A DNA stretch of 62,628 nucleotides from Bacillota bacterium (GTDB taxonomy: Bacteria; Bacillota; Clostridia; Peptostreptococcales; Anaerovoracaceae). Below, piece after piece: positions 24,852 to 36,000 of this stretch. Under the pieces are notes generated by a model. That model had not been told where the DNA came from, did no database searches, and worked only from the letters and a program-made list of their open reading frames with translations. Made by a program: the position numbers and the translations under genes. Every line of letters begins with the position of its first letter. The first letter of the stretch is position 1. The stretch covers positions 100,386-163,013 of the forward strand of contig JAGAXF010000020.1 in the NCBI GenBank assembly GCA_017941085.1, in the 5' to 3' direction.

Positions 24852-25838
24852 ATGCGGAATTACATAATCAAGCGTCTTATAATATCTTTTGTACTGCTGT
24901 TTTTTGTAGCATTTCTTATTTATTTTGTTATCAGACTTCTTCCCACCAGCTATGTTGAAATGCTGGCTATTCAGAAGTCACAAATCCCTGGATCAAAATC
25001 ATATGAAGAATGGTTAGCTCAGCTTTCCGCAGCCTATGGTATGGACAAAGGCATAGTTGCGGGCTTCTTTGCATGGCTTGGAAGCGCCATTCGTCTCGAC
25101 TTTGGTGATTCATGGTACTATACGGTTCCTGTAACTGAGCAATTTAACAAGGTCGTTTGGTTATCCTTTGTAATGGGACTTATTGTATTGATTTTAGAAC
25201 TTATTATAGCCATTCCTTTGGGAATACTGGCCGCAAGAAAGCAGTACAGCAAAACAGACTATACAGTTACAGTAATTGCTTTGGCGGGTATATCGCTGCC
25301 AACCTTCTTCTTGGCATCCCTGCTGAAATACATTTTTGCAGTTAAGCTGGGATGGTTCGATATATCCGGTTTGATAAGCAGAGACTATGCTTTGATGGAT
25401 GGTTTTCACCAATTCCTGGATAAAGCCCATCACTTAGTCTTGCCAATAGCAACTCTGGTCATCATCTCCATAGGTAGTTTGATGCGTTATACCAGAACAA
25501 ATATGTTGGAAGTATTAAACGCAGACTATATCAGAACGGCCAGAGCAAAAGGGTTAGATGAAAGAAAGGTGGTTTATCACCACGCTTTTAGAAATACACT
25601 TATTCCTTTGGTAACCATAGTAGGAGGATCTCTGCCGGGACTCTTTTCCGGAGCCCTTATTACGGAGACCTTGTACTCGCTACCGGGAATAGGATTTACA
25701 AGTTATCAGGCCATGGTAGGTGGTGACATACCCTTCACCATGTTCTACATGGTATTCATGGCTATACTCACTTTGGCGGGCAACCTGATTACAGATATTC
25801 TGTATGCGGTTGTAGACCCAAGAGTAAGATTCTCGTAG
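24852..25838 (+). CDS. oppB: Oligopeptide ABC transporter permease OppB
   Basis: Membrane permease subunit with six helices. Residues 1-30 form the first membrane segment (IIKRLIISFVLLFFVAFLIY). The ABC-contacting loop is YIRTARAKGLDERKVVYHHA (EAA-type motif) at ~226-245, followed by GGSLPGLFSGALITETLYS. Length of 328 is normal. AAAGGAG lies 9 nt before the ATG. It forms the translocation pore with OppC. Confidence 0.93.
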   Translation: MRNYIIKRLIISFVLLFFVAFLIYFVIRLLPTSYVEMLAIQKSQIPGSKSYEEWLAQLSAAYGMDKGIVAGFFAWLGSAIRLDFGDSWYYTVPVTEQFNKVVWLSFVMGLIVLILELIIAIPLGILAARKQYSKTDYTVTVIALAGISLPTFFLASLLKYIFAVKLGWFDISGLISRDYALMDGFHQFLDKAHHLVLPIATLVIISIGSLMRYTRTNMLEVLNADYIRTARAKGLDERKVVYHHAFRNTLIPLVTIVGGSLPGLFSGALITETLYSLPGIGFTSYQAMVGGDIPFTMFYMVFMAILTLAGNLITDILYAVVDPRVRFS

Positions 25839-25854
25839 GAAGGGAGGTATGATC

Positions 25855-27486
25855 ATGAGTGAAGAAATGAAAAAGAATACTTCCTTAGAAGAGAATTTAC
25901 AAGAGAATACCGAGGATGTAAAAAAGGCAGTAAATGCAGTTCAGAATGAAGCAGAAGCTAACAATGACACCCTTCCTGAAGGAGTGGAATACGATCTCAG
26001 CGACGATCGTCGTGTTAAGGTTCTGTCCCCGGGAAGACTGGTTCTTCAGCGCTTCCTGAGAAATAGGGTTGCTGTAGCCGGCCTTATTATCCTCATTATG
26101 ATGTTCCTCTTCTCCTTTGTTGGAGGAGCACTGACTCCCTATGGGGAAGCTCAGGTATTCTATCGCTATGACCAGCAGAATCAGGTTTACGCAGCTGCCA
26201 CTGAGAACAAAGAATTCAGATTCGAAGCTAATGATAGTTCCTTTAGTTCCGGTGCACAGGCTCAGATGTTCCTTGCCATAAGTACAGGAAAAACGGAGTT
26301 TGAGTATCGCGGCGATAGCTTTACCTTGGAAAAAATAAGCGATGATTATTATACATGCTCCAAGGACGGACAAATAATTGGTAATGCCCATATGGACATT
26401 ATGAATTACGTAAATGCCGGGGACAATCTTGGTTTTGATTTTGAAAATGAAGCATTCAAGGCCTATGTAAACAATACTCCCAGTTTCACCGTAGAAGGGA
26501 AAAACTATACTATTGATGAAGAGGGCACAATTTCCGAGGGAGGAAATCCAGTTGCCTTCTTAAACAAGTATATTGTTCGTCCTCTTATGTCTGACCAATT
26601 CCTAACCCGTGAATGGCAGGAAGAACTGGTAGAGGCAATAGAAGCTGACGAAGAAGCATTTACCTTCACCGGTGAAGATGGAGTTGAATATGAATACTCT
26701 ATAGTCCATGACCCAAGAACCAACTCTTGGAATATCAACCAGCAAAAGGATACCAGAGTATTCGATACCTACGCTGCTCCAAGCAAAGATCACTGGCTGG
26801 GTACCGACAAATATGGTATGGACATGCTTACCCGTCTCATGTACGGCGGCAGAATTTCTCTTATCATAGGCTTCGTAGTTGAATTAATCGCCATGATACT
26901 GGGAATCATAATGGGTGGTATAGCAGGTTACTTTGGTGGCTGGATAGATATGTTCGTAATGAGACTTTGCGAAATATTCTTCTGCGTACCATCAACACCG
27001 CTTCTCATCATGCTGGGTGCAGCAATGGATACCATGCACGTAGATCCCACAAAGCGAATGTTCTATTTGATGCTTATTTTGGGCTTCCTCGGTTGGGCAG
27101 GTATGGCCTACTTGGTAAGAGGACAGATACTATCCCTCCGAGAGCAGGAATATATGGCTGCAACCGAGGCTACAGGACTCAGCGTCAGAAGAAGAATCCT
27201 TCAGCACCTTGTACCTAATGTAATGCCGCAGATAATCGTATCCGTAACCATGGGTATAGGTGGTGTTATCATTACAGAGTCCACACTTTCCTTCTTGGGA
27301 TTGGGTGTTAAATTCCCATTTGCATCCTGGGGAAATATCATAAGCTCAATAAACGAAATCTATGTATTTATTAACTATTGGTGGTGCTGGATACCTGCAG
27401 GTTCTTTGATTCTGTTAACAGTACTTGCCTACAACCTTGTTGGTGATGGCATGAGAGATGCCTTCGACCCGAGAATGAAGAGATAG
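25855..27486 (+). CDS. oppC: Oligopeptide ABC transporter permease OppC with large extracytoplasmic insertion
   Basis: Second pore subunit. A charged cytosolic tail (~1-68) precedes helix 1 (~72-92). From ~100 to ~300 lies a hydrophilic insertion rich in acidic and aromatic residues (e.g. FYRYDQQNQVYAA, FTFTGEDGVEYEYS). The normal OppC pattern resumes at HWLGTDKYGMDMLTRLMYGG and continues to the ABC-contacting loop EYMAATEATGLSVRRRIL. Total length is 543 against about 300 for common OppC. GGGAGG spaced 7 nt selects the ATG at 25855; an ATG at 25849 abuts that site. The insertion would sit outside the membrane, where it could contact the oversized OppA (inference). Confidence 0.92.
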   Translation: MSEEMKKNTSLEENLQENTEDVKKAVNAVQNEAEANNDTLPEGVEYDLSDDRRVKVLSPGRLVLQRFLRNRVAVAGLIILIMMFLFSFVGGALTPYGEAQVFYRYDQQNQVYAAATENKEFRFEANDSSFSSGAQAQMFLAISTGKTEFEYRGDSFTLEKISDDYYTCSKDGQIIGNAHMDIMNYVNAGDNLGFDFENEAFKAYVNNTPSFTVEGKNYTIDEEGTISEGGNPVAFLNKYIVRPLMSDQFLTREWQEELVEAIEADEEAFTFTGEDGVEYEYSIVHDPRTNSWNINQQKDTRVFDTYAAPSKDHWLGTDKYGMDMLTRLMYGGRISLIIGFVVELIAMILGIIMGGIAGYFGGWIDMFVMRLCEIFFCVPSTPLLIMLGAAMDTMHVDPTKRMFYLMLILGFLGWAGMAYLVRGQILSLREQEYMAATEATGLSVRRRILQHLVPNVMPQIIVSVTMGIGGVIITESTLSFLGLGVKFPFASWGNIISSINEIYVFINYWWCWIPAGSLILLTVLAYNLVGDGMRDAFDPRMKR

Positions 27487-27497
27487 GAGGGATTCAA

Positions 27498-28781
27498 ATG
27501 GCAAAGGCTAAAAAAGACGGTTATTTGTCCGGCAAAGAATCCCGCAGGATCTCTAAGGAAAATAGGCGAATAACCAATGAATACGAAAAGAGACACAAGA
27601 GAAGATCAGTAGATGAATCGGAATACCTTACAACCATGAGGGATCCGAAAAATGCTGTAGAGTTTGATGATTTAAGAACCTACTTCTTTACAGACGTAGG
27701 TATAGCAAAAGCGGTGGACGGAGTTTCCTTTGATGTTCCCATCGGAAAGACCGTTGGCGTGGTAGGTGAGTCCGGCTGCGGCAAATCCGTAACCAGCCTT
27801 TCCCTTATGAGACTCCTTCAGAGGCCCCAGGGTCAGACTGTAGGTGGCTCTATTCGTCTCAATTTGGGAGACAAGGCCTATGACGTTACAAAGGCACCGG
27901 ATACTGTAATGCAGACAATCCGTGGAAACGTGGTGTCCATGATATTCCAGGAGCCTATGACGGCTCTTAATCCTGTGTTTAAAATCGGTGATCAGCTGGA
28001 TGAAGTTATCAAACTCCACGATGAGGAAGGAAAGACCGACGAGCAGGTAAAGGAACATAGCATCAATATGCTGGAGCTGGTTGGTATAGCCAACTCAGAG
28101 GGTGTATATAAGATGTATCCCCATGAGTTATCCGGCGGTATGCGTCAGCGTGTAATGATAGCCATGGCCCTTTCTTGTAACCCGAGACTGATTATAGCCG
28201 ATGAACCGACAACGGCTTTGGATGTAACCATTCAGGCTCAGATACTGGATCTTTTGAGAAACCTTAAGGATAAGATTAATTCCTCCATTATGTTCATTAC
28301 CCATGACCTGGGAGTTATTGCAGAAATGGCTGACTACGTGGTGGTAATGTACGCGGGAAGAATTATTGAAAAGGGTACTGCTGAAGAAATCTTTGGTGAC
28401 CCAAGACATCCTTATACAATAGGCCTTATGGCATCAAAGCCGGTAGTAGGAAAGAAGGTGGATTCCCTTTATTCCATTCCCGGTAAGGTTCCAAACCCAA
28501 TTAATATGCCGAACTATTGTTATTTCAGAGATCGTTGCGAGATGAGACTTCCGGAATGTGATGGAGAATACCCATGCATGGTAAAAATCTCGGATACCCA
28601 TATGGTTTCTTGTTACAAATATTACGGACAAGGGGATATGGAAGTTCCGCCGAAAAAAATCGATGCGGCCCAAATCCTGGAGGCAGCCAAAACAGGTGGA
28701 GTAGGTACATCCGACGAAGTAGTTAAGGCTGCTGATGTTGCTGGCAGCGTCAAGGCATTTGAAGTAGGAGGTGATAAATAA
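27498..28781 (+). CDS. oppD: Oligopeptide ABC transporter ATPase OppD
   Basis: ATP-hydrolysing subunit: Walker A GESGCGKS, signature LSGGMRQRV, Walker B LIIADEPTTALD and switch His in ITHDLGV. A charged extension of ~50 residues (KESRRISKENRRITNEYEKR) precedes the ABC domain. The C-terminal oligopeptide domain has a Cys cluster (CYFRDRC, PECDGEYPC, later SCY), in some homologues an iron-sulfur site. It ends with an additional acidic/Val-rich tail of ~50 residues. Its stop overlaps the oppF start by one base (TAATG). Confidence 0.94.
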   Translation: MAKAKKDGYLSGKESRRISKENRRITNEYEKRHKRRSVDESEYLTTMRDPKNAVEFDDLRTYFFTDVGIAKAVDGVSFDVPIGKTVGVVGESGCGKSVTSLSLMRLLQRPQGQTVGGSIRLNLGDKAYDVTKAPDTVMQTIRGNVVSMIFQEPMTALNPVFKIGDQLDEVIKLHDEEGKTDEQVKEHSINMLELVGIANSEGVYKMYPHELSGGMRQRVMIAMALSCNPRLIIADEPTTALDVTIQAQILDLLRNLKDKINSSIMFITHDLGVIAEMADYVVVMYAGRIIEKGTAEEIFGDPRHPYTIGLMASKPVVGKKVDSLYSIPGKVPNPINMPNYCYFRDRCEMRLPECDGEYPCMVKISDTHMVSCYKYYGQGDMEVPPKKIDAAQILEAAKTGGVGTSDEVVKAADVAGSVKAFEVGGDK

Positions 28782-29851
28782 TGGCTGATAATACTAATCC
28801 AAACATTATAGTTGACACTTCCTATACACCGGTTACATATGACCCCCAGTATATTTTGATGGTAAACAACTTGAAGAAATACTTCCCCATCAAGGGCGGT
28901 CTCATTAGTCGTATTCAGGGCTACGTCAGAGCTGTTGACGGTGTAACCTTTAACATCAAACGTGGTACAACCATGGGTCTGGTAGGGGAATCCGGATGCG
29001 GAAAAACAACAACCGGTCGTACGATTCTTCGTCTGGCAGGAGATAAAACTGCAGGCCAGGTTCTCTTTAACGGTCAGGAAGTTTATGATTTCACCAGTGC
29101 CGAAATGAAGCAAAAGAGAACGGAAATGCAGATCATCTTCCAGGATCCATTTTCATCCCTGCAGCCTAGAATGCCTGTTGGTGAAATTATCGGAGAGGCT
29201 GTTCGTGAGCACAGACTGGTTCCGGCCAATGAATACAACGACTATATAGATAAGGTAATGGATGACTGCGGACTTCAGTCCTTCCAGAAGGACCGTTATC
29301 CTCATGAGTTCTCCGGTGGACAGAGACAACGTATCTGTATTGCCAGAGCCCTTGCCCTAGCACCGGAATTTGTGGTTTGTGACGAACCGGTATCGGCCCT
29401 TGACGTATCCATTCAGGCTCAAATCATAAACCTTCTGAATGATCTACAGGAAAGCCGTGAACTGACATATCTCTTTATTTCCCATGATTTGTCAGTAGTA
29501 GAACATATCTCAGACTCTGTGGGAGTAATGTATCTGGGAGGTCTGGTGGAATACGGTGAGACCCAGGATATCTTTGATAATCCTCTACATCCGTATACGG
29601 AGGCATTGTTCTCCGCCATACCTATTCCGGATCCAACAGCAAAGATGAAGAGAATAGTTCTTGAGGGAACAATTCCATCTCCGGCCAATCCGCCATCGGG
29701 ATGTAAATTCCACACTCGTTGCTCCCGCTGCATGGATATATGCAAGGAGGTTGTTCCGGAGCAGAAGGAAGTTGAACCCGGCCATTTCGTAGTATGTCAT
29801 CTATATGATGAAATGAAAAGCGTAGTGGAAGGTGCAACAGAAAATAAATAG
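28781..29851 (+). CDS. oppF: Oligopeptide ABC transporter ATPase OppF
   Basis: Second ATPase subunit, 356 residues: Walker [24 protein letters not shown], signature [15 protein letters not shown], Walker [13 protein letters not shown] and FISHDLSVV. The C-terminal domain contains the Cys-rich [14 protein letters not shown]. It is the last gene of oppABCDF, followed by a terminator. Confidence 0.94.
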   Translation: MADNTNPNIIVDTSYTPVTYDPQYILMVNNLKKYFPIKGGLISRIQGYVRAVDGVTFNIKRGTTMGLVGESGCGKTTTGRTILRLAGDKTAGQVLFNGQEVYDFTSAEMKQKRTEMQIIFQDPFSSLQPRMPVGEIIGEAVREHRLVPANEYNDYIDKVMDDCGLQSFQKDRYPHEFSGGQRQRICIARALALAPEFVVCDEPVSALDVSIQAQIINLLNDLQESRELTYLFISHDLSVVEHISDSVGVMYLGGLVEYGETQDIFDNPLHPYTEALFSAIPIPDPTAKMKRIVLEGTIPSPANPPSGCKFHTRCSRCMDICKEVVPEQKEVEPGHFVVCHLYDEMKSVVEGATENK

Positions 29852-29867
29852 GAACTAATAAGAATTA

Positions 29868-29897
29868 AAAAGGCAGCTTTAAATAGCTGCTTTTTTT
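29868..29897 (+). terminator. Terminator of the opp operon
   Basis: Stem GCAGCT (29873-29878) with AGCTGC (29885-29890), extended by A-T pairs and followed by seven T residues. Confidence 0.85.
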
Positions 29898-29965
29898 GCG
29901 TTTTTTGGTGTTCTGCCCTGTAGGCCAAGAGCCATTTTAGTTGAAATTTAGCCCTAATTAAACCC

Positions 29966-29994
29966 TTGCAGGTCAGGTGGCGATGTGTTATACT
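29966..29994 (+). promoter_or_regulatory. Sigma-70 promoter of the surface-protein gene
   Basis: TTGCAG (29966-29971), a 17-nt spacer and TATACT (29989-29994), giving a leader of about 100 A-rich nucleotides. Confidence 0.6.
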
Positions 29995-30099
29995 TATGTT
30001 ACTTAAAGAAATATATATAAATAAAAGAAAAAAAGAATTCTATTTGCTATGATATATGAAATATAGCCATCTTTAAAGGCGAGGGAGGTTTACCAAAAA

Positions 30100-33000
30100 A
30101 TGAAAGGTAACAAAGGATTATTAAAAAAAGCCATGGCGTTCTTGCTTACTTTGACGCTGGTAATAGGTCTGATTCCTGTTATGAGTATGACAGCCTATGC
30201 AGACGGCGTTCAGTATGTGGAAAGAAGCTGGAATGGCAGCGAGGTTGTGCAGACAATAAAGACTGCTGACTGCACACCCATTTCAAATTGCGGCGAGGAA
30301 CTTACAAGTGGTTGGTACTACGTGAATACCGACAAGGAGTATGGTAGCTCGGATAGACTCTATATCACAGGAACGGTAAACCTTGTGTTAATGGATGGAA
30401 AAACTCTTACTTGTAATGATGGTATTAACGTTGGCCCGGACAGTACACTTAACATCTTCCCTCAGGTAAACGGTACCGGCAAGCTGATAGCTAAAGGAGA
30501 TACCAACAATTGTGCTGCCATAGGCGGGGAAGACGGTCAGAACTGTGGTAATGTCACTATTCACGGCGGCTATATCACCGCTGACGGCTACAACGACAAC
30601 GAAGGTGAAGACGGTGCAGGAATCGGTGGCGGCGACAGTGGCTCCGGTGGACATATAACAATCTATGGTGGTGTAATTGAAGCAACCGGTTCCAATAACG
30701 GCGCAGGTATCGGTGGCGGCACCAGGGGATCCGGCGGCACCATAGATATCTATGGTGGCTTTATTAAAGCAAAAGGCGGCGAAGACTCCGCAGGTATTGG
30801 TGGCGGCGACAAAGGTTATAGCGGCACAATTAGTATCTACGGCGGCGAAGAAATAGAGGCTACCGGTGCTAAATATGCGGCAGGCATCGGTGGCGGCGAT
30901 GTGGGAAATTATAATACGATTAATATTAGCGGCGGCAAAATCATCGCCAAGGGTGGTGACTATGCTGCCGGCATTGGTAGTGGTGATGATAGTGGATCCG
31001 AGGGAGGTATCATCAAAATCAGCGGCACTGCTTATATAGAAGCAACAGGCGGAATAGATGCTGCTGGTATCGGTGGCGGAGAAGCCTGCACCGGCGGAAA
31101 TATTACCATTTCCGGAGGCACAATAAAAGCCTATGGTGGATCCAATACCAGCGCAGACCCGGATACCGGCGGAGCAGGTATAGGTGGTGGCGATGGAGCA
31201 AGCAGTGGTAATATCACCATCACCGGAGGCACCATTAGCGAAGCAAAAGGCGGCACCCATTCAGCAGGAATAGGTGGCGGCGATGGTGGTCTCTGGAACA
31301 AGATTGTCATTAGCGGCGGTACAGTAAATGCAAAAGGCGGCGACTACGGCGCAGGAATCGGTGGTGGTGACAAGAATTCATCAACTAAAAGCAGCGGAGA
31401 GATAATCATTACCGGCGGTACCGTCAACGCAAATGGCGGCGGAGACGGCGCAGGAATCGGTGGTGGCGAATGGACCACCGGCGGAACCATTACCATTAGT
31501 GGCGGCACCATCAAGGCCAACGGCGGAACCATGAAGGATGACGGTTTGACCAGTGGCACAGGCGGTGCAGGTATCGGCGGCGGTGACGGCGGAGCCGGCG
31601 GCGATATAACCATTAGCGGCGGAGTTATAGAAGCAAAAGGCGGCGAAGGGGCAGCCGGTATTGGCAATGGAGAAAGCGGAAACGGAAATAAGACCAATAT
31701 CACCCTAAAGTACAGCGAAGACACATACAATATCAGCATCAAATCCAGTTCCTATCGATACAACGATGAGGACACCACAGTCACTCTAAAGATGGAAAAT
31801 GACTTTAAGGATAAGACCACCGGAGATTTATTCTTGGCAAAAGACTATACCGGTAGTGATCTTAACTCCCTAAAGGATAAGACTTTGGTACGTGCCAACA
31901 CCCATGATGTAAAGGTGGCCGAGATGCAGAATGGCAGCATTACTGCGGACAAAACCCGTGCATCAAAGGGAGATACTATAACACTTACTGTGACACCTAA
32001 TGCCGGAGGTTATGAACTAAAGGAGGACTCCCTTAAGGCTACCTTTGGTGAGACCCAGCTTAGCCTTACCCAGGATTCAAGCGATGCTTCCAAGTATACC
32101 TTCACCATGCCTGATGGTGACGTAGAGGTGACGGCTGAGTTTAAGAGATACGATAATGATCTTTATCAACCCATGTATCAAAGGATAGACATTGTTTCCT
32201 TTAACGGGCACAAGTGGTTCATCATAGAAAACAATTCTGAGAGTGCCACAACAGGATCTTTGAAATTGCTTGCAGCAGATAATAGTTTTGGATCCTCTGC
32301 CTTTGCTGCTTCGAATAATACGGAGTATCTTACTTCCACTATAAAGGCTTACCTGGATCAAATTATAGCGGGCACCGCAGGAGAGGGAAAACCTGATTTC
32401 TCCGGAGTTGCTGACGCTCTTATAATGAATAAAGAAGTTAACAGCAAACTATACCTTCTGAAGAGGTACGAAGCAGACGCACTTCTTAACCGTTGGCAAG
32501 GTTTTGGAAAACAATTTAACAGATGGTGGTTATACTCCAAAGCCAGCGATAACTCTGTTTACCTAGTTGTTAAATCAGCTTTTAGCGAAAGGTGGGGGAC
32601 TGCACTTAATCATGCTTATTCATCCTCGGATGTGCTGGGAGTTGTGCCTGCATTGCAACTGGACTTAAGCAAGGTGGTGTTCGATTCCGACACAAGGACA
32701 TTTAAGCTTAAGGTTCCTGCAGAGAGTATCTCCCTGAACAAGACGTCAACTACCATATATGTGGACAATAGCGAAACCCTGGTGGCTACCATCTTACCTG
32801 AAGCCACAGATTCCACTTCCGCTGATAAGACTGTCCTTTGGACAAGCAGTGACGAAGGCGTTGCCACGGTAGATAACACCGGAAAAGTGGTTGCCCTTGC
32901 TTCAGGTACAGCCACCATTACTGCAACAGCCACCAGCGGAACACCGGATGCTGCAGACGACCAAACTGCAACATGCGAGGTGACAGTGGTTAAATATGAT

Positions 33001-36000
33001 TCGGATGCTACAGCACCTATTGCCACTAATCCTACATATAACGGAGCACCACAGGCTCTGGTTAATGCAGGGGCTGTAACCGGAGGCACCATGGAGTATG
33101 CCCTGGGTATGGATAATGAAACAGCGCCTACAGAGGGTTGGAGCACAGCTATTCCTACAGATGTAGACGCAGGATCCTATTATGTATGGTATAGAGTTAA
33201 GGGAGACGATAAACACAATGACGCAGAGGCTGTACCGGTGAATGCATCCATTGTTAAGAGAAGTGTAACCTTAACTTCAGCCTCGGACAGCAAAGACTAC
33301 GATGGCAGAGCCCTTTCAAATAGCCAGGTGGATGTCAGCGGAGAAGGCTTTGCTGAAGGGGATGGTGCAAGCTATGAGGTAACCGGAAGTCAGACTTTGC
33401 CGGGAAGCTCTGCAAATGTATTCACATATACTCTTAATGAAGGCACAAAGGAGGATAACTACAATATCACCAAGGTAGAGGGTACACTGACCATTGCAGA
33501 CCGTGAAGCCAAGTACGAAATCGTGCCAGAGGCAAATAGCGGAAATGCAATGTACGATGGATCGGAGCACAGTGTCACCGGCATCAAAACAGATACCTTC
33601 CAGGTGGATGGAAATACCTATACTGTATCCGGCCTTACAGCAGAAGGCAAGGGAACCAATGCAGGAACCTATGAAGTTTCATTCAGCGGAGCTGCAGTTG
33701 TAAAAGACAGCCAAGGCAATGACGTGACAAAGGAGTTCAGCGTCCGTCCAAAGAGCGGTATCCTTACCATTGAAAAGCGCAGCATAACTCTGAACTCTGC
33801 TACAGATTCCAAGATATATGACGGAGATGCACTGACAAATAATAAGGTTACGGTTACAGGAGACGGCTTTGCTCAGGGTGAAGGTGCCACCTATAAATTT
33901 ACGGGATCAAGAACGACTCCGGGTACCACAGAAAACGCCTTTACTTATACCTTGAAGGATAATACCCTGGCAGACAACTATAACATCTCCAAACAAACAG
34001 GTACTCTAACAGTAAACCATAGAGATACAAAATATAATATTACGCTTACGGCTAACAGTAGTACCTTCAAATACGATGGCAAGAATAAGGATTTATCCGG
34101 TTTCACTGTGGATGCCAATGGAGACGGCAAGCCGGACGCCAGCTCCGGCAGTGGAGAAGGGGGCGTTACCTTCACCGCTGAGAATGGAAAGAATTATACC
34201 CTGAAAGGCATGAGTGCTGAGGCCGCAGCTGTAAATGCGGGAGTATACTTTATAAACGTAAAAGGAACTCCTGTAATCCTGGATGAGGAAGGATTTGATG
34301 AAACAGCTGAGTTCACAGTATCCGTGGAGAGAGGACTCCTTACCATTGAAAAAAGAAAGGTAATCCTCACTTCCTCAGCGGACAGCAAGTCCTACGATGG
34401 AAAAGCTCTCACCAACAGCGAAGTAACTGTAGGTGGCGAGGGCTTCGTAGAAGGTGAAGGTGCAAGTTATACTGTTAACGGTACCCAGACCCTGCCGGGA
34501 TCATCAGAAAACTTCTTCTCTTACAAATTAAATGAAGGGACCAAAGCAAATAACTATGATATCGGAACCACATATGGTCTTCTTACAGTTATAAAAGCTG
34601 ATGCTACAAAGGTAAGGAATCCCATTGGAAATGAACTTACCTATAACGGTGAGGAGCAGCAGCTTGCTTTACCGGGAGAAACCTATGACGGCCAGATGCA
34701 GTATGTCCTTGGAGAGAATGAGAATGTTGCACCTACCTCCGGCTGGAGTACATCTATACCAAGTGCCACAAAGGCAGGAACATATTATGTTTGGTATAAG
34801 GTAGTGGGAGATGACAATCACAATGATGATGAACCGGCTTGCGTAATAGCCACCATTGCCCACGACTTCACAGAAGTGACCGGAACACCTGCAACTTGCC
34901 ATGAAGACGGTGTGGCAAAGCATTGGAAGGATGAGAACGGTACACTCTATAAGGACGCCCAAGGAAAAGAAGAAGTAAAAGAAGCTGACCTTGTAATAAA
35001 GGCTACAGGACATGACTGGAGTGAGCCCACCTATGCGTGGTCAGAGGATAATAGCTCTGTAACTGCAACCCGCACCTGTAAGAATGATCCGGACCATGTG
35101 GAAACAGAGACAGTAAATTCAACCTCTGAAGTAATAAAGGAAGCTACAGAAACCTTAGAAGGTGAAGTGTCTTATACCGCTGCCTTCACTAATCCGGCAT
35201 TCAAGGCTCAAACAAAGACTGTAATCACAGATAAGAAAGAACATGTTCACAGCCTTGTAAAGACAGAGCCCAAGGAAGCCACCTGCGAAGAAGATGGTAA
35301 TATAGCTTATTGGACCTGCTCATCCTGCGGCAAAATATTTAAGGATGCAGAGGGCAAGGAAGAAATATCCATCGATGATACAATTACCAAAGCCACCGGT
35401 CATAACTTCGGAGACTGGATAGTTACAAAACCTGCCACAGAAATTGAAGAGGGTCAGGAGATTCGCATCTGCAAGAACGATCCATCTCACACAGAGACGC
35501 GTATTATTCCCAGCTTGAATCATGTTCATAGACTAACAAAGGTTAAAGCTGTAGATGCAACATGTGAGAAAGATGGAAACAAGGAATACTGGATCTGTGA
35601 CGGCGGAGAAAGTCCCTGCAAGCGTTATTTCATAGATGGAGAAGGCATATTTGAAATCAATATTGAAAATCTGGTAATTAAGGCCACAGGACATAATTGG
35701 AATGAGCCTACCTATCAGTGGTCTGAGGACAATAGTTCTGTAACTGCAACCAGAATCTGCGAGAATGATCCGGACCATGTGGAAACAGAGACAGTAAGTG
35801 CCACATCCCAGGTCACTAGGGAAGCTACAGAAACCTATGAAGGTGAAAGAACCTTTAAAGCTGCTTTCACAAATCCTGCCTTCCAGGTTCAGACCAGGAC
35901 TGAGACCATCGAGAAAAAGGAACACGTCCACAACCTTGTAAAGACAGAGGCCAAGGAAGGGACTTGCGAAGAAGATGGTAATATTGAATTCTGGAGTTGT

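Noticed and set aside
30388..31260. A 290-residue open frame on the - strand within the surface-protein gene
   Set aside because: It arises from the repeated GGTGGCGGC-type codons of the GAGIGGG units and encodes a Cys/Ala/Thr repeat with no sensible start.
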